A stretch of 64,000 nucleotides of DNA. Source: Umezawaea sp049997955 (GTDB taxonomy: Bacteria > Actinomycetota > Actinomycetes > Mycobacteriales > Pseudonocardiaceae). The notes beneath the pieces were generated by a model. It searched no databases. It had not been told where the DNA came from and worked only from the letters and a program-made list of their open reading frames with translations. The stretch lies in the NCBI GenBank assembly GCA_049997955.1, contig JAEBDY010000007.1:248001-312000 (forward strand). The letters run 5' to 3'. Made by a program: the position numbers and the translations under genes. Each line of letters begins with the position of its first letter. The first letter of the stretch is position 1. Below, one piece after another: positions 52,537 to 60,278 of the stretch.

Positions 52537-53841
52537 ATGCGCACCGGTTCCCGTGGAAAACGCTCGTTCGTCCAGCTGTTCGCCCTGCTGCTGGCGGGGC
52601 TCTTCGTCGTGCTGAGCCCCGCCCTCGGGCGGGTGGAGGCGCAGGCGGCGCCCGCGTTCAAGGTCCTGGCCTTCTACAACGGGACCTGGGACGCCGCCCA
52701 CATCGACTGGGTCAAGGAAGCCAACGCCCGCTTCCCCCAGATCGCGGCGCAGAACAACTTCACCTACACGTCCACCACCAACTGGAACATGCTCAACGCG
52801 GGCGACCTGGCCCAGTACCAGGTCGTCATGTTCCTGGACGACGCGCCGACCGGTGCCGCGCAGCGCTCCGCGTTCCAGAACTACATCGCGAACGGGGGTG
52901 GCTACTTCGGGTTCCACGTCTCGGCGTACACCGACAACGCGAACAACTGGCCGTGGTTCAACAACACCCTCCTCGGCTCCGGCACCTTCCGGAGCAACAC
53001 CTGGGGCCCGACCACCGCGGTGCTGAAGGTCGAGGACCGCACCCACCAGTCGACGAGCAGGCTGCCCGCGACGTTCACCTCCGCGGTGAGCGAGTGGTAC
53101 AGCTGGAGCAACGACCTGCGGACCAACCCGGACATCAAGGTCCTGGCGTCGGTCGACCCGTCGAGCTTCCCGCTCGGCAGCGACCCGAACCAGCAGTGGC
53201 GCAGCGGCTACTACCCCATCATGTGGACCAACAAGAACTACCGGATGCTGTACGCCAACTTCGGCCACAACGCGATGAACTACGAGACGAACCAGGGCCT
53301 CTCGTCCACGTTCGACAGCGAGGTCCAGAACCGCTTCCTGGTCGACGGCCTGCTCTGGCTGGGTGGCGTCGGCTCCACGCCGCCCACCACGCCGCCCGGC
53401 GAGATCTCGCCGACCGCCTGGTACGCGGTCGCCAACCGCGGTAGCTCCAAGTGCGTCGACGCGCGCTCCGCCGCCACCGCCAACGGGACCGCGATCCAGC
53501 AGTACACCTGCAACTCCACCCTCGCGCAGCAGTACCAGTTCGCGCCCACCAGCGGCGGGTTCGTGCGCGTCAACAACCGCGGCAACGCGGCGCAGGTGGT
53601 CGACGTGAGCAACACGTCCAGCGCGGACAACGCCGCGCTGCACCTGTGGGCCTACGGCGGCGGCAACAACCAGCAGTGGAGGCCCGTCGCCGAGGCTGAC
53701 GGCCACTTCCACTTCACCAGCAGGCTCAGCGGCAAGTGCCTGGCGGTGCCGGGCGGCTCCACGGCGGACAGCGTCCAGCTCGTGCAGCTGACGTGCGACG
53801 GCTCCGCGGCGCAGTCGTTCCGCCTGACGCGGCAGGGCTGA
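52537..53841 (+). CDS. Secreted ThuA-domain protein with CBM13 (ricin-B) module
   Basis: A 434-aa protein with a signal peptide (about 1-38, ending EAQAA). The ThuA-type class I glutamine-amidotransferase-like domain covers about 40-285: FKVLAFYNGTWDAAHIDWVKEANARFPQIAAQNNFTYTSTTNWN, VVMFLDDAPTGAAQRSAFQNYIANGGGYFGFHVSAY and MLYANFGHNAMNYE. A Pro/Thr linker leads to a ricin-B domain (about 298-432) with QQYQFAP and NNQQWRPV. ThuA proteins are linked to sugar (trehalose, keto-glycoside) metabolism. The secreted form with a carbohydrate-binding module probably acts on polysaccharides. Confidence 0.88.
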   Translation: MRTGSRGKRSFVQLFALLLAGLFVVLSPALGRVEAQAAPAFKVLAFYNGTWDAAHIDWVKEANARFPQIAAQNNFTYTSTTNWNMLNAGDLAQYQVVMFLDDAPTGAAQRSAFQNYIANGGGYFGFHVSAYTDNANNWPWFNNTLLGSGTFRSNTWGPTTAVLKVEDRTHQSTSRLPATFTSAVSEWYSWSNDLRTNPDIKVLASVDPSSFPLGSDPNQQWRSGYYPIMWTNKNYRMLYANFGHNAMNYETNQGLSSTFDSEVQNRFLVDGLLWLGGVGSTPPTTPPGEISPTAWYAVANRGSSKCVDARSAATANGTAIQQYTCNSTLAQQYQFAPTSGGFVRVNNRGNAAQVVDVSNTSSADNAALHLWAYGGGNNQQWRPVAEADGHFHFTSRLSGKCLAVPGGSTADSVQLVQLTCDGSAAQSFRLTRQG

Positions 53842-53847
53842 CGGACC

Positions 53848-53879
53848 GGAGGCCGCCCGCGGGTGCGCGGACGGCCTCC
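53848..53879. terminator. Bidirectional terminator between ThuA and DivIVA-like genes
   Basis: GGAGGCCG (53848-53855) pairs with CGGCCTCC (53872-53879); GGCTGA and TCAGCC extend the pairing outward and include both stop codons. Confidence 0.7.
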
Positions 53880-53880
53880 C

Positions 53881-54501
53881 TCAGCCGTGCTCCCCCTCGG
53901 CCAGCGCGCGCAGCGCCTCCGCCCGCCGCTGGTCCATGGCCAGCTTGAAGTCGACCTCCACCCGCTCCCGCGCCCGCTCCGCCTCGGCGTCCAGTTCCCG
54001 TTGCCGCGCCTCGGCTTCCGCCACGACGGCCCGCGCCCGCTCCCGCGCCTCGCGCAGCACGGCCTCGCGTTCGACCTCGATCTCGTCGCGCAGCCGCTGC
54101 CCCTCCTCGCCGAGCCGGTCGTAGTGGAGGCGCAACTTCGCCGCGGCCTCCTGCGCGGCGGTCCAGCAGGCCCGGGCGCGTTCGAGGACGGACTCGGCCT
54201 CGGCGGTGGCCACCTCGACCATGACGGACAGGCGGAAGGGGAGGACGTCGGCGTCGAAGGGCGTGCTGCAGACGCGGTTGAGCTCGGCGCGCAGGGCCGC
54301 CGCCTCGGCCCGCGAGCGGTCCAGCGCCTCGGCCAGGTGCTCGGCGCGGGCGGTGCAGGCGTCGCGGTCGGCGGCGAGGTCGCGCAGGTCGTGTTCGAGG
54401 TCGTGGACGTAGTCGTCGACCTCCTCGCGGTGGTAGCCGCGCCAGCTCAGGTCGAACCCCGTTCGCAGCGGCACCAGGTCCTCCACGCTGTGGACGCTCA
54501 T
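53881..54501 (-). CDS. DivIVA-domain coiled-coil protein
   Basis: A 206-aa protein whose N-terminus SVEDLVPLRTGFDLSWRGYHREEVDDYVHDLEHDL is a DivIVA-type membrane-targeting segment (F.....RGY...EVD.Y). The rest is Ala/Glu/Arg-rich coiled coil (about 40-90 and 110-200). It resembles the actinobacterial DivIVA paralogues involved in polar growth and cytoskeleton (Scy/FilP-associated), rather than the essential DivIVA, which has longer coils and a different N-terminus. Confidence 0.82.
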   Translation of the reverse strand: MSVHSVEDLVPLRTGFDLSWRGYHREEVDDYVHDLEHDLRDLAADRDACTARAEHLAEALDRSRAEAAALRAELNRVCSTPFDADVLPFRLSVMVEVATAEAESVLERARACWTAAQEAAAKLRLHYDRLGEEGQRLRDEIEVEREAVLREARERARAVVAEAEARQRELDAEAERARERVEVDFKLAMDQRRAEALRALAEGEHG

Positions 54502-54550
54502 CGGCTGCTCCTCCGCTCGTCACGACTCAGCCCCTTTTCCCGTACTACGG

Positions 54551-55369
54551 ATGGCGGCCGTCCACGGTTCTGCGCAGACTGGATCCATCACGACCACATC
54601 GCGCTTCGACGAGGCCGCCGCCGAGCTGTACGCCCTGCCGCCGGCGGAGTTCGTGGCCGCCAGGGCGCGACGGGCCGCCGCGGCGGCCGACAAGGACACG
54701 GCCAAGGCGATCACCGCGCTCCGCCGACCGACCGCGGCGGCGTGGGCGGTGAACCGACTGGTCCACCTCGGTTCCCCGGAGCTGGTCGAGGCGCTGGAAC
54801 TGGGGGAGCGGCTGCGGGACGCGCAGCGGCAGTTGCACGGGAGCGAGCTGCGGCGGTTGGACAAGCGACGTCGTGAACTCGTGAACGAGTTGACGGCCCT
54901 CGCGGCCGAAGGGGCGGGCGGTCTGGCGGACCAGGCGCTGAACCAGGTGCGGAGCACGCTCACCGCGGCCATGGCCGACGCCGGGATGGCCGCGCAGGTG
55001 CGGGCCGGGCGGTTGACGAAAGCGTTGGAGTACTCGGGTTTCGGGCCCATGTCGGACGGGGCGCCCGTTCCCGACGACCTGTCCGCTCGGCGGGAACAGC
55101 GGCGGGAGCGGCGGCTCGCGGAAGCCCGTGAGGCCGTGGAAGAGGCCGAGGAGCGGGTCGACGGGTGCCAGGCGGAGGTCAAGACCGCGGCCGCGGAGCA
55201 CGCGCTGCGGGTGCGGGAACTGGATGACGTCCGGGCCGAGTTGCGGGCGGCTGAACGGGTGGCCCAGCAGGCCGGGAAGGCGTTGGAGAAGGCGCGGGGG
55301 CGGTTGGAGTCGGCCGAGGATGCCCGGCGGGCGGCTCAAGGGGCGGTGGGGGAGTTGGAGCGGACCTGA
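54551..55369 (+). CDS. Conserved actinobacterial coiled-coil protein, unknown function
   Basis: A 272-aa Ala/Arg/Glu-rich protein. The first part, RFDEAAAELYALPPAEFVAARARRAAAAADKDTAKAITALRRPTAAAWAVNRLVHLGSPELVEALELGERLRDAQRQL, is a conserved motif I know from unnamed actinobacterial proteins (LP..FV..R......A...GD..LA..I..LR.PT.AAW.VN.L). The rest is coiled coil (about 180-270). ATG 54551 has no good ribosome site, so the true start may be a little downstream. It is divergent from the DivIVA-like gene; function unknown. Confidence 0.75.
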   Translation: MAAVHGSAQTGSITTTSRFDEAAAELYALPPAEFVAARARRAAAAADKDTAKAITALRRPTAAAWAVNRLVHLGSPELVEALELGERLRDAQRQLHGSELRRLDKRRRELVNELTALAAEGAGGLADQALNQVRSTLTAAMADAGMAAQVRAGRLTKALEYSGFGPMSDGAPVPDDLSARREQRRERRLAEAREAVEEAEERVDGCQAEVKTAAAEHALRVRELDDVRAELRAAERVAQQAGKALEKARGRLESAEDARRAAQGAVGELERT

Positions 55370-55415
55370 TCTGTCACCCGGATGGGGTGGGTTGGGGGGA
55401 TTTTCGGGGCGGGAA

Positions 55416-55438
55416 ATGTCGGACCCCGGTCGTAGCGT
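55416..55438 (+). promoter_or_regulatory. RecA-independent damage-type (PafBC-like) promoter motif, copy B
   Basis: ATGTCGGAC, 8 bases, TAGCGT: identical to the motif in copy A and to the spacing of TTGTCRGTG-N8-TAnnnT. Confidence 0.55.
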
Positions 55439-55661
55439 GTGTGTCGGGGGTTCTGGTTTTGGGGGGACGCCTGGTTTTGGCTGTTCTGGGGTGGATTGGC
55501 GTTTGGTTGGGGCGTTTTTGGCGTTGGGTCTGATGTTTTGAGTGGGTGGGGCGTTCTGGCGTCGGGTCTGGTGTTCTAGGGCGGGTTTGTGGTGGGTCTT
55601 CGGTGGCTTTGGGGTCCAGCTTGAGGGGTTGGGTTGGGTACCCCCGTTGCGCGATTGTCTC

Positions 55662-55722
55662 CATGTCCGTCCGCGCCGCGTCAAGGCGGGAAAGATGCCT
55701 TGACCCGTAGCGGACGGACATG
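55662..55722 (+). ncRNA. Nested hairpin, candidate structured RNA, copy B
   Basis: CATGTCCGTCCGC (55662-55674) pairs with GCGGACGGACATG (55710-55722); GTCAAGGC (55680-55687) pairs with GCCTTGAC (55697-55704) around GGGAAAGAT. All 61 bases equal copy A, while flanking sequence has diverged. Confidence 0.5.
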
Positions 55723-55764
55723 AGGGCGCTTCGGATCGGGGGTGGGGAGGGGTTTGGGCTCTCT

Positions 55765-55850
55765 CTTGGGGTGCGTGCTTCCGGTTGGCTGTGGGCTCTT
55801 GGGGTGCGTGCTTCCGGTTGGCTGTGGAATCTTGGGGTGCGTGCTCTTGC
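55765..55850 (+). repeat. 33-bp tandem repeat downstream of hairpin copy B
   Basis: CTTGGGGTGCGTGCTTCCGG-type units start at 55765 and 55798, the second nearly identical over 33 bases, with a third partial unit at 55831. Copy A has one such unit followed by degraded versions. Confidence 0.75.
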
Positions 55851-55873
55851 TTGAGCTGCACATGCCCGCTCAA

Positions 55874-55935
55874 CCGGCTCAGTCCAACTGAGCCGGCCCT
55901 CCCGGCCCGGCCCTCCGGCCCGGCTGAGCCGGGCC
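55874..55935. terminator. Two successive hairpins, likely bidirectional termination
   Basis: CCGGCTCAGT/ACTGAGCCGG around CCA (55874-55896), then GGCCCGGC/GCCGGGCC around TGA (55917-55935). They lie between the convergent coiled-coil and GH114 genes. Confidence 0.75.
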
Positions 55936-56048
55936 AGCTCACCCATCCGCCCGGTTCAGCGACCGTCTGGGCAATCGGCCCGTTGTCGCTCGAAGTCGTC
56001 GTCGATGGGCGCGGGGGCCGCGTGGTGTGCGGCCCCCGGCGCGTGCGA

Positions 56049-56891
56049 TCAGCAGCGTTCGTACCTGTAGGCGCTGTTGTTCGGGCCCACCAGGTCGCGG
56101 TCGCGCAGGATCGTGGTGGGCGGGGTTTGGGGGTCGTCGCAGACTTCTCGGAACGTTCCCCGCAGGTTGTCGGTGTACTCGACGTTCATCACCTGGTCCT
56201 GGTAGACGTCGCTGTACATGTCGCACTCGTCCCAGTAGTGGCATTCCTCCGAGAACGCGAAGTCGAAGCCGACCTCATCGCGTGCGCGTTCACTTTCCTC
56301 GGACGAGTTCTTCTGGCCGATCGCCAAGCCCAGGCCGTGTGCCCGGGTGGCCAGCAGGGTGGCGTGGGCGAGGTTGTGGTCGACCGTCAGCTTGCCGCGC
56401 GAGCGGCTGTAGGAGTCGAGGTTGTCGATCTCCACCGCCTTGAACCCGCGTTGGGCGCACCGCGAGATGGCCGTGCCGGTGATCTCCGCCAGCCTGGTCC
56501 GCTTGGCCTGCGTCGAGGTGTCCAGCAGGAACTCGTCCGGCCACTCCGGGTCGATGATCGGGTTTCCCCGCGAGTCCGACAGGAGCAGGTCCTTGCGCTC
56601 CTTGAGCCACAGGTCGCGTTCGTCCGGCTGGGTCTGGAAACCGTTGACGTAGCAGATGTTGTAGACGTTCGGCGCGGGGGACGCGGTGCTGTCGCGCGTC
56701 ACGATGGTGACGCCCGCCGGAGGCGTGTAGGCGGCTCCGAGCTGGTAGTCCAGCACTCCCGGAACGGGTGGGAGTTGGATTGCCGCCGCTGCCGCACTCG
56801 GTTCCGGCTGTGCCTGTGCCGCCGTGGCGGACAGGGCCACCACGGCGCAGGCCAGCGCCGCGTTCCTGAGTGCTGAGACGAGGGGTGTCAT
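56049..56891 (-). CDS. Secreted GH114 endo-alpha-1,4-polygalactosaminidase
   Basis: A 280-aa protein with a signal peptide (MTPLVSALRNAALACAVVALSATAAQAQP). The TIM-barrel family features are clear: VPGVLDYQLGAAYTPPAGVTIVTRDSTASPAPNVYNICYVNGFQTQPDE, EWPDEFLLDTS, AQRGFKAVEIDNLDSYSRS with the acidic pair typical of GH114 (..GFDGvepDNvD), HGLGLAIGQKNSSE and FDFAFSEECHYWDECDMY. GH114 enzymes cut polygalactosamine and galactosaminogalactan, a fungal cell-wall polymer. An inverted repeat with the half-site TGAGCGATT lies 16-54 bases upstream. The downstream sugar-phosphate operon fits use of the released galactosamine. Confidence 0.88.
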   Translation of the reverse strand: MTPLVSALRNAALACAVVALSATAAQAQPEPSAAAAAIQLPPVPGVLDYQLGAAYTPPAGVTIVTRDSTASPAPNVYNICYVNGFQTQPDERDLWLKERKDLLLSDSRGNPIIDPEWPDEFLLDTSTQAKRTRLAEITGTAISRCAQRGFKAVEIDNLDSYSRSRGKLTVDHNLAHATLLATRAHGLGLAIGQKNSSEESERARDEVGFDFAFSEECHYWDECDMYSDVYQDQVMNVEYTDNLRGTFREVCDDPQTPPTTILRDRDLVGPNNSAYRYERC

Positions 56892-56906
56892 GGATCGACA
56901 AGCTCC

Positions 56907-56945
56907 TTAATCGCTCATGGATCATGCAAGCTTGTGAGCGATTAA
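56907..56945. promoter_or_regulatory. Inverted repeat operator upstream of the GH114 gene
   Basis: TTAATCGCTCA (56907-56917) and TGAGCGATTAA (56935-56945) are perfect 11-base arms 17 bases apart. The 9-mer TGAGCGATT recurs upstream of the catabolic operon at 57613, which points to one shared regulator, probably the DeoR protein at 61750. Confidence 0.75.
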
Positions 56946-57068
56946 ACTACAACGCCGTCATGGTTGCCCACCCCTGATAGTAGCGGGACGCGGTTGTGCC
57001 TTGTTGATCGTTCAAGCAGGAAAAATGAACGAACGTGAGCTTTCGGCCGATTCTCTTGTCGGTATGAG

Positions 57069-57254
57069 CATCCGGACGGCCAGGTCGAGCTGGTGTTCAG
57101 CGGTGGCAACGACGGCGGGCCGCGGAAGACGTTGGCGTCGTTCGTGTCCGGCAACCCGCCGACCGCCGCCTACCGGTACGGCTCGTCGCTGACCGGGCCG
57201 GCCGACCGGCCGCAGACGCGGGACCTGACGGCCACCGTGCGCGACGACAAGTAA
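57069..57254 (+). pseudogene. C-terminal fragment of an unidentified protein
   Basis: A frame ending at TAA 57252 reads HPDGQVELVFSGGNDGGPR then KTLASFVSGNPPTAAYRYGSSL and ends TRDLTATVRDDK. It has coding-like composition but no start and no upstream body; the sequence before 57069 is unlike it. It looks like the tail of a deleted gene. I do not recognise the parent family. Confidence 0.45.
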
Positions 57255-57259
57255 CTTCG

Positions 57260-57502
57260 ACTGGGACGACCTTTTCCCGGCGGGCCGCGAGGTTCCTGGG
57301 CAGCAGGGCGGCGTTCCTGGCGATCCTCGCCACGCTCATGGTGCCGTTCCGGATCGGTTCGCAGAGCTTCCAGGGCGCGCACACGACGAACTGGCCCAAG
57401 CTCATGGCGGGAACGGTGCTGAGCCAGCTGCCCGTGCTGGTGGTCTTCTTCGTGGCGCAGCGGTGCTTCGTGCGGTCCGTGGCGTCCGTGGGCATCAGGT
57501 AA
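57260..57502 (+). pseudogene. Remnant of a MalG-type ABC sugar permease
   Basis: The frame ending at TAA 57500 reads TTFSRRAARFLGSRAAFLAILATLMVPF, the second-helix region of carbohydrate ABC permeases (..F..LLATLMVP.QV..IP), then jumps straight to QSFQGAHTTNWPKLMAGTVLSQLPVLVVFFVAQRCFVRSVASVGIR, the family's C-terminus (W..LMA..VL...PVL..F...QR.FV.G...G..KG). The intervening helices, including the EAA ATPase-contact loop, are deleted and the N-terminus is gone. The importer is therefore dead at this site. Confidence 0.75.
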
Positions 57503-57589
57503 CCGCACTCGACGAGACCGGGACGGTCGCGCGCCTGTCCCGGCCTTCGACATGCCCGTGACCAGGCGCAATGTCTATTCTCCGTCAAA

Positions 57590-57622
57590 CAATCATGATG
57601 ATTGCTTGGTTATGAGCGATTG
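57590..57622. promoter_or_regulatory. Probable operator of the galactosamine-type catabolic operon
   Basis: CAATCATGATGATTG (57590-57604) is a palindrome with 6-base arms. TGAGCGATTG (57613-57622) repeats the GH114 operator half-site and ends 15 bases before the SIS gene start, where a bound repressor would block transcription. Confidence 0.65.
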
Positions 57623-57637
57623 TGCTAGAAAGCTTTC

Positions 57638-58558
57638 ATGCACGCACAGGCGCAGCCGTCCGGGCACCTCCACACCACGACCGAGATCGCCTCCCAGCCG
57701 GAGTGCTGGCGTCGTGCGGTCGAGGTGGCGGCCGATCCCGCGACCGCGGCGGCGCTGCCCCGGCGGGGCGAGCGGGTAGCCGTGGTCGGGTGCGGCACGT
57801 CGCTTTTCATGGCGCAGGCCTACGCCCGCCTCCGCGAGGACGCCGGACATGGCGAGACGGACGCGTTCGCCGCCTCGGAGATGCCCGCGGGCCGCACCTA
57901 CGACCGCGTCGTGGCGCTCACCCGGTCCGGCACCACCACCGAGGTCGTCGAGGTCCTGGAGGGGCTGCGGTCCCACGTGCCCACGACGGCGGTCGTCGCC
58001 GACCCGCACACCCCCGTTCCCGCACTGGCGAACGACGTCGTCGTGCTCGACTTCGCCGACGAGCGGTCCGTGGTCCAGACGCGGTTCGCCACGACGGTCG
58101 TCGCGCTGCTGCGCGCCCACCTCGGGGAGGACCTGGACCGGGCGATCGCCGACGCCGAACGGGCACTGGCGGAGCCGCTGCCCGCAGGCGTCGCTCAGCG
58201 GGAGCAGTTCACGTTCCTGGGCGGGGCCTGGACCACCGGCCTCGCGGCGGAGGCGGCGCTCAAGATGCGCGAGGCGTCCCTGAGCTGGGCCGAGTCCTAC
58301 CCGGCCGCCGAGTACCGGCACGGTCCCATCGCCATCACCGACGCCCGCTCGGCGGTGTGGGTGCTCGGCGCCCCGCCGAGCGGTCTGGAGCAGCAGGTCG
58401 GGGCCACCGGCGGGCTGTGGATCGCGCGCGACCGGGACCCGCTGGCCGAACTGGTGGCCGTGCACCGGCTGGCCGTCGACGTCGCGCTGGGCCGGGGGCT
58501 CGACCCCGACTCGCCGCGCCACCTGACCCGGTCCGTCATCCTGCGCGGCACCGCCTGA
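57638..58558 (+). CDS. SIS-domain sugar isomerase/deaminase (AgaS/GlmS-like)
   Basis: A 306-aa protein with two SIS domains (about 38-170 and 188-295). Motifs: VAVVGCGTSLFMAQAYARLRED, VVALTRSGTTTEVVEVLEGL (the phosphosugar-binding SxSGxT version), FTFLGGAWTTGLAAEAALKMREASLSWAESYPAAEYRHGPIAIT. EAALK.KE....AE....E..HGP is the GlmS/AgaS signature. No glutaminase domain is present, so a catabolic deaminase/isomerase turning galactosamine- or glucosamine-6-phosphate into the ketose phosphate is the best fit. It opens an operon with kinase, aldolase and GH4 genes. Confidence 0.88.
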   Translation: MHAQAQPSGHLHTTTEIASQPECWRRAVEVAADPATAAALPRRGERVAVVGCGTSLFMAQAYARLREDAGHGETDAFAASEMPAGRTYDRVVALTRSGTTTEVVEVLEGLRSHVPTTAVVADPHTPVPALANDVVVLDFADERSVVQTRFATTVVALLRAHLGEDLDRAIADAERALAEPLPAGVAQREQFTFLGGAWTTGLAAEAALKMREASLSWAESYPAAEYRHGPIAITDARSAVWVLGAPPSGLEQQVGATGGLWIARDRDPLAELVAVHRLAVDVALGRGLDPDSPRHLTRSVILRGTA

Positions 58559-58563
58559 TCGCC

Positions 58564-59448
58564 GTGCGGACGCTCACGGTCACGCTCAACGCGGCCCTCG
58601 ACGTGACGTACCCGGTCGACCGGCTCACCGGGGGTGCCACCCACCGGGTCGGCGACCCCGTCGTCCGGGCGGGCGGCAAGGGCGTCAACGTCGCGAGGGT
58701 CCTGCGGGCGCTCGGCGAGCCGGTCGTCGCGACCGGCCTCGCGGGAGGTGACTCCGGGGCGCTGCTCGGCGCCGAACTCGCCGCCGCGGGTGTCCCCGAG
58801 GCGATGTTCCCGATCGAGGGGCAGACCCGTCGGACGGTGGCGGTCGTCGAGGCCTCCGGCGAGGCGACGCTGTTCGCCGAGCCGGGGCCGTGGGTCACCG
58901 AGCGGGAGTGGACCGGGTTCCTCGGGCACTACCGGAGGCTGGTCGCCGACGCGGACCTCGTCGTCCTGTCCGGCTCGCTGCCCAGGGGCGTCCCACCGGA
59001 CGCCTACGCCGTGCTCGTCCGGGTCGCGGGCGTCCCGGTGCTGCTGGACGCGGGCGGACCGGCGCTGGCGGCCGGAGCCGCGGCGGGACCGGCGGTGATC
59101 ACGCCGAACCGGCTGGAACTGGCCGCCGCGGGGGGAGGGCACCCGCTGGCGCTCGGCGCGGACGCCGCCCTCGTGTCGGACGGCCCGTCCGGCATGACCG
59201 CCTACACCCCCGACGGGGTGTGGACCGCGACGCCGCCCGAGCGCGTCGTCGGCAACCCCACCGGCGCCGGGGACGCCGCCGTCGCGGCGCTGGTCGCCTG
59301 CTGGCGGCTGCCGTGGCCCGAGCGCCTGGCGAACGCGGTCGCCCTGTCGGCCGCCGCCGTGCGCGCCCCGCTCGCCGGGGACTTCGACAGGGACTTCTAC
59401 GAGCGCCACAGGTCGTGCGTTCGGCCGCACCGAGTCACCGAGGACTAG
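58564..59448 (+). CDS. PfkB-family hexose-phosphate kinase (tagatose-6-phosphate kinase / 1-phosphofructokinase)
   Basis: GTG 58564 gives 294 aa: VRTLTVTLNAALDVTYPVDRLTGGATHRVGDPVVRAGGKGVNVARVLRALG, the FruK/LacC start (TLNPA.D......L..G...R......AGGKG.NVAR.L). Later come VVLSGSLPRGVPPDAYAVLVR and the catalytic VVGNPTGAGDAAVAALVACW with the GAGD base. It makes tagatose-1,6- or fructose-1,6-bisphosphate for the next enzyme. FruK and LacC cannot be separated by eye; the SIS and GatY-type neighbours favour tagatose-6-phosphate. Confidence 0.88.
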   Translation: MRTLTVTLNAALDVTYPVDRLTGGATHRVGDPVVRAGGKGVNVARVLRALGEPVVATGLAGGDSGALLGAELAAAGVPEAMFPIEGQTRRTVAVVEASGEATLFAEPGPWVTEREWTGFLGHYRRLVADADLVVLSGSLPRGVPPDAYAVLVRVAGVPVLLDAGGPALAAGAAAGPAVITPNRLELAAAGGGHPLALGADAALVSDGPSGMTAYTPDGVWTATPPERVVGNPTGAGDAAVAALVACWRLPWPERLANAVALSAAAVRAPLAGDFDRDFYERHRSCVRPHRVTED

Positions 59449-59451
59449 ACG

Positions 59452-60273
59452 ATGCCATTGGTTCCGCTCCGCGAGATGCTCGACCGGTCCGCGCCCACCG
59501 CGGCGTTCAACGTGATCCAGATCGAACACGCCGAGGCCATCGCCGCCGCCGCCGACGAGACGGGCGCGCCGGTGGTGCTCCAGATCAGCGAGAACGCCGT
59601 CCACTACCACGGTTCGCTGGCCCCCATCGGACGTGCCGCGCTCGCCATCGCCGACAACGCGTCCTCGCCGATCGCCGTGCACCTCGACCACGCCACCTCC
59701 GAGGACCTGATCCGCGAGGCGGTGGAGATCGGCTTCGGGTCGGTGATGTTCGACGGGTCCGCGCTGCCGCACGACGAGAACGTGGCGCGCACCGCCGAGG
59801 TGGTGCGGCGCTGCCACGGCCGGGGGGTCGCGGTGGAGGCCGAACTCGGGGAGATCGGCGGGAAGAACGGCGTGCACGAGCCGGGCGCGCGCACGGACCC
59901 CGGCGACGCCGCCCGCTACGTCGCGGCAACCGGCGTGGACGCGCTCGCCGTGGCGGTCGGCTCGTCGCACGCGATGCTGACCCGCGACGCGGCGCTGGAC
60001 TTCGACCTCATCGCCCTGCTGCACGCCGCCGTGCCGGTGCCCCTGGTGCTGCACGGGTCGTCCGGCGTGGCGGACGAGCACCTGGCCGAGGCGGTCCGCG
60101 CGGGCATGCGGAAGATCAACATCGCCACCCAGCTGAACAAGTTCTTCACCGCGGCGATCAGGGCGGGGCTCGTGGACGACCCCGTCGTCGTCGACCCCCG
60201 GCGCTACCTCGGCGCCGGGCGAGAGGCCATGACCGCCGAGGTCGCTCGGCTCATCCGGGTACTGGGAGGTTGA
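59452..60273 (+). CDS. Class II ketose-bisphosphate aldolase (GatY/KbaY/Fba type)
   Basis: A 273-aa protein: MPLVPLREMLDRSAPTAAFNVIQIEHAEAIAAAADETGAPVVLQISENAV, with the zinc-site HLDHATSEDLIREAVEIGFGSVMFDGSALPHDENVARTAEVVRRC, VEAELGEIGG, AVAVGSSHAM, LVLHGSSGVADEHLAEAVRAGMRKINIATQLNK. HLDH, the His of SSHAM and the His of LHGSSG are metal ligands. It would split tagatose-1,6-bisphosphate into DHAP and glyceraldehyde-3-phosphate. It lies 3 bases after the kinase stop and 5 bases before the GH4 start. Confidence 0.9.
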   Translation: MPLVPLREMLDRSAPTAAFNVIQIEHAEAIAAAADETGAPVVLQISENAVHYHGSLAPIGRAALAIADNASSPIAVHLDHATSEDLIREAVEIGFGSVMFDGSALPHDENVARTAEVVRRCHGRGVAVEAELGEIGGKNGVHEPGARTDPGDAARYVAATGVDALAVAVGSSHAMLTRDAALDFDLIALLHAAVPVPLVLHGSSGVADEHLAEAVRAGMRKINIATQLNKFFTAAIRAGLVDDPVVVDPRRYLGAGREAMTAEVARLIRVLGG

Positions 60274-60278
60274 GGGAC

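Larger units (their letters stand above)
55409..55860 (+). repeat. Dispersed intergenic repeat, copy B (nested hairpin element)
   Basis: Shares block 1 (55409-55478) and block 2 (about 55651-55800) with copy A at 32087, in the same orientation relative to the hairpin. Between the blocks is a G+T-rich spacer of about 180 bases, longer than in copy A. Open frames on the minus strand in both copies encode the same short stretch (ALMSVRYGSRHLSRLDAAR) because the hairpin DNA is identical; the flanks do not keep codon structure. Confidence 0.85.
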
